Source: Diprion similis (lineage: Eukaryota > Arthropoda > Insecta > Hymenoptera > Diprionidae). From it: a DNA stretch of 64,000 bases. The notes under the pieces are model-generated. The model had not been told where the DNA came from and ran no database searches. It worked only from the letters and a program-made list of their open reading frames with translations. Shown one piece after another: positions 63,628 through 64,000 of the stretch (its first letter is position 1; each line of letters starts with the position of its first letter). The position numbers were made by a program, and so were the translations under genes. The stretch spans positions 10,537,646 to 10,601,645 of the forward strand of contig NC_060118.1 in the NCBI RefSeq assembly GCF_021155765.1, in the 5' to 3' direction.

Positions 63628-64000
63628 GTAAGAAAGAAATCTTTTGTAAAATAGTCATTTCGGTAATTTTTTTTTTTTTTTCTTTATGGTACAGCCTTAA
63701 CATTTTTCGACGCTGAATGCAAATCTGAAGTAAAAAATTCGATAAAACTAAAAACAACCCTTAAAATGGCCTGATAACGGAATAAATTGTCAACATTGTT
63801 TTAGACAGTGTTCTTCGATGAGATTTATATGGATATTTGCTTTGAGACGGTACAATTTTAAGCCGATAATAGGTGGAACCTCCAGTACCATCTGAATTTC
63901 GCAAATCTAATAGCCATTCTAAGATCTCTGCTTGTCATCCAATGAATTCCAAGCGTTTTTAGTATACGTGTATCATTTTCAAATTACGAAAATACGCTTT
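63628..64000. other. Intron running to the window edge
   Basis: No further exon is seen. The sequence is AT-rich with a poly(T) tract near 63668-63680. Confidence 0.5.

Overview
This is a nuclear eukaryotic window, almost certainly from an insect. It is AT-rich (estimated by eye), intron-dense with GT-AG introns, full of microsatellites and poly(A)/poly(T) runs, and carries many short non-autonomous inverted-repeat elements. A holometabolous insect such as a sawfly-like hymenopteran would fit, but that is an inference from overall texture and protein similarity. I see no prokaryotic operon, CRISPR array, rRNA or convincing tRNA.

Layout. (1) 0.4-11.6 kb is a compact cluster of five ordinary genes whose exons can be joined in frame throughout: proteasome ATPase Rpt5/PSMC3 (+), exon-junction protein RBM8A/Y14 (-), a testis-specific serine/threonine kinase (TSSK, +), glycerol kinase with a hydrophobic C-terminal tail (-), and a small four-helix membrane protein (-). 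PSMC3/RBM8A and TSSK/GK are convergent pairs. (2) 11.6-27.2 kb holds no protein-coding gene I can support. It contains repeat families, a low-complexity GC-rich block at 19.2-20.4 kb that looks like a promoter or 5' leader, and paired NRF-1-type palindromes at 26.95-27.0 kb. (3) 27.2 kb to the right edge is one large + strand gene, the ARHGEF17 (TEM4)-type Rho guanine-nucleotide exchange factor. It has a long low-complexity N-terminal region in seven exons (27.2-34.3 kb), a 20-kb intron, the DH domain (54.6-60.8 kb), the PH region (61.0-62.5 kb), and the start of the C-terminal beta-propeller (62.7-63.6 kb). The propeller runs off the window.

A second start is visible inside the 20-kb intron. 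A 25-codon first exon at 49886 ends in phase 0 and joins directly to the first DH exon, giving a short isoform without the N-terminal region. A 42-codon upstream ORF ends two bases before that start.

Beyond the genes, the strongest signal is a dense set of foldback elements (two matching arms in opposite orientation) in the transcribed introns of the RhoGEF gene: about 27.54, 34.43, 38.15, 40.50, 50.02, 53.52, 56.53, 59.95 and 61.39 kb. Several share termini, so they fall into a few MITE-like families. Spliced introns from this locus should form long hairpins. I did not find an undescribed enzymatic or defence system. The items most worth testing are the internal promoter with its uORF, the intronic hairpin cluster, the split or unusual introns (a GC-AG intron in TSSK, a short last exon in RBM8A, a readable in-frame intron in GK), and a possible cassette or terminal exon at 35.8-36.1 kb.
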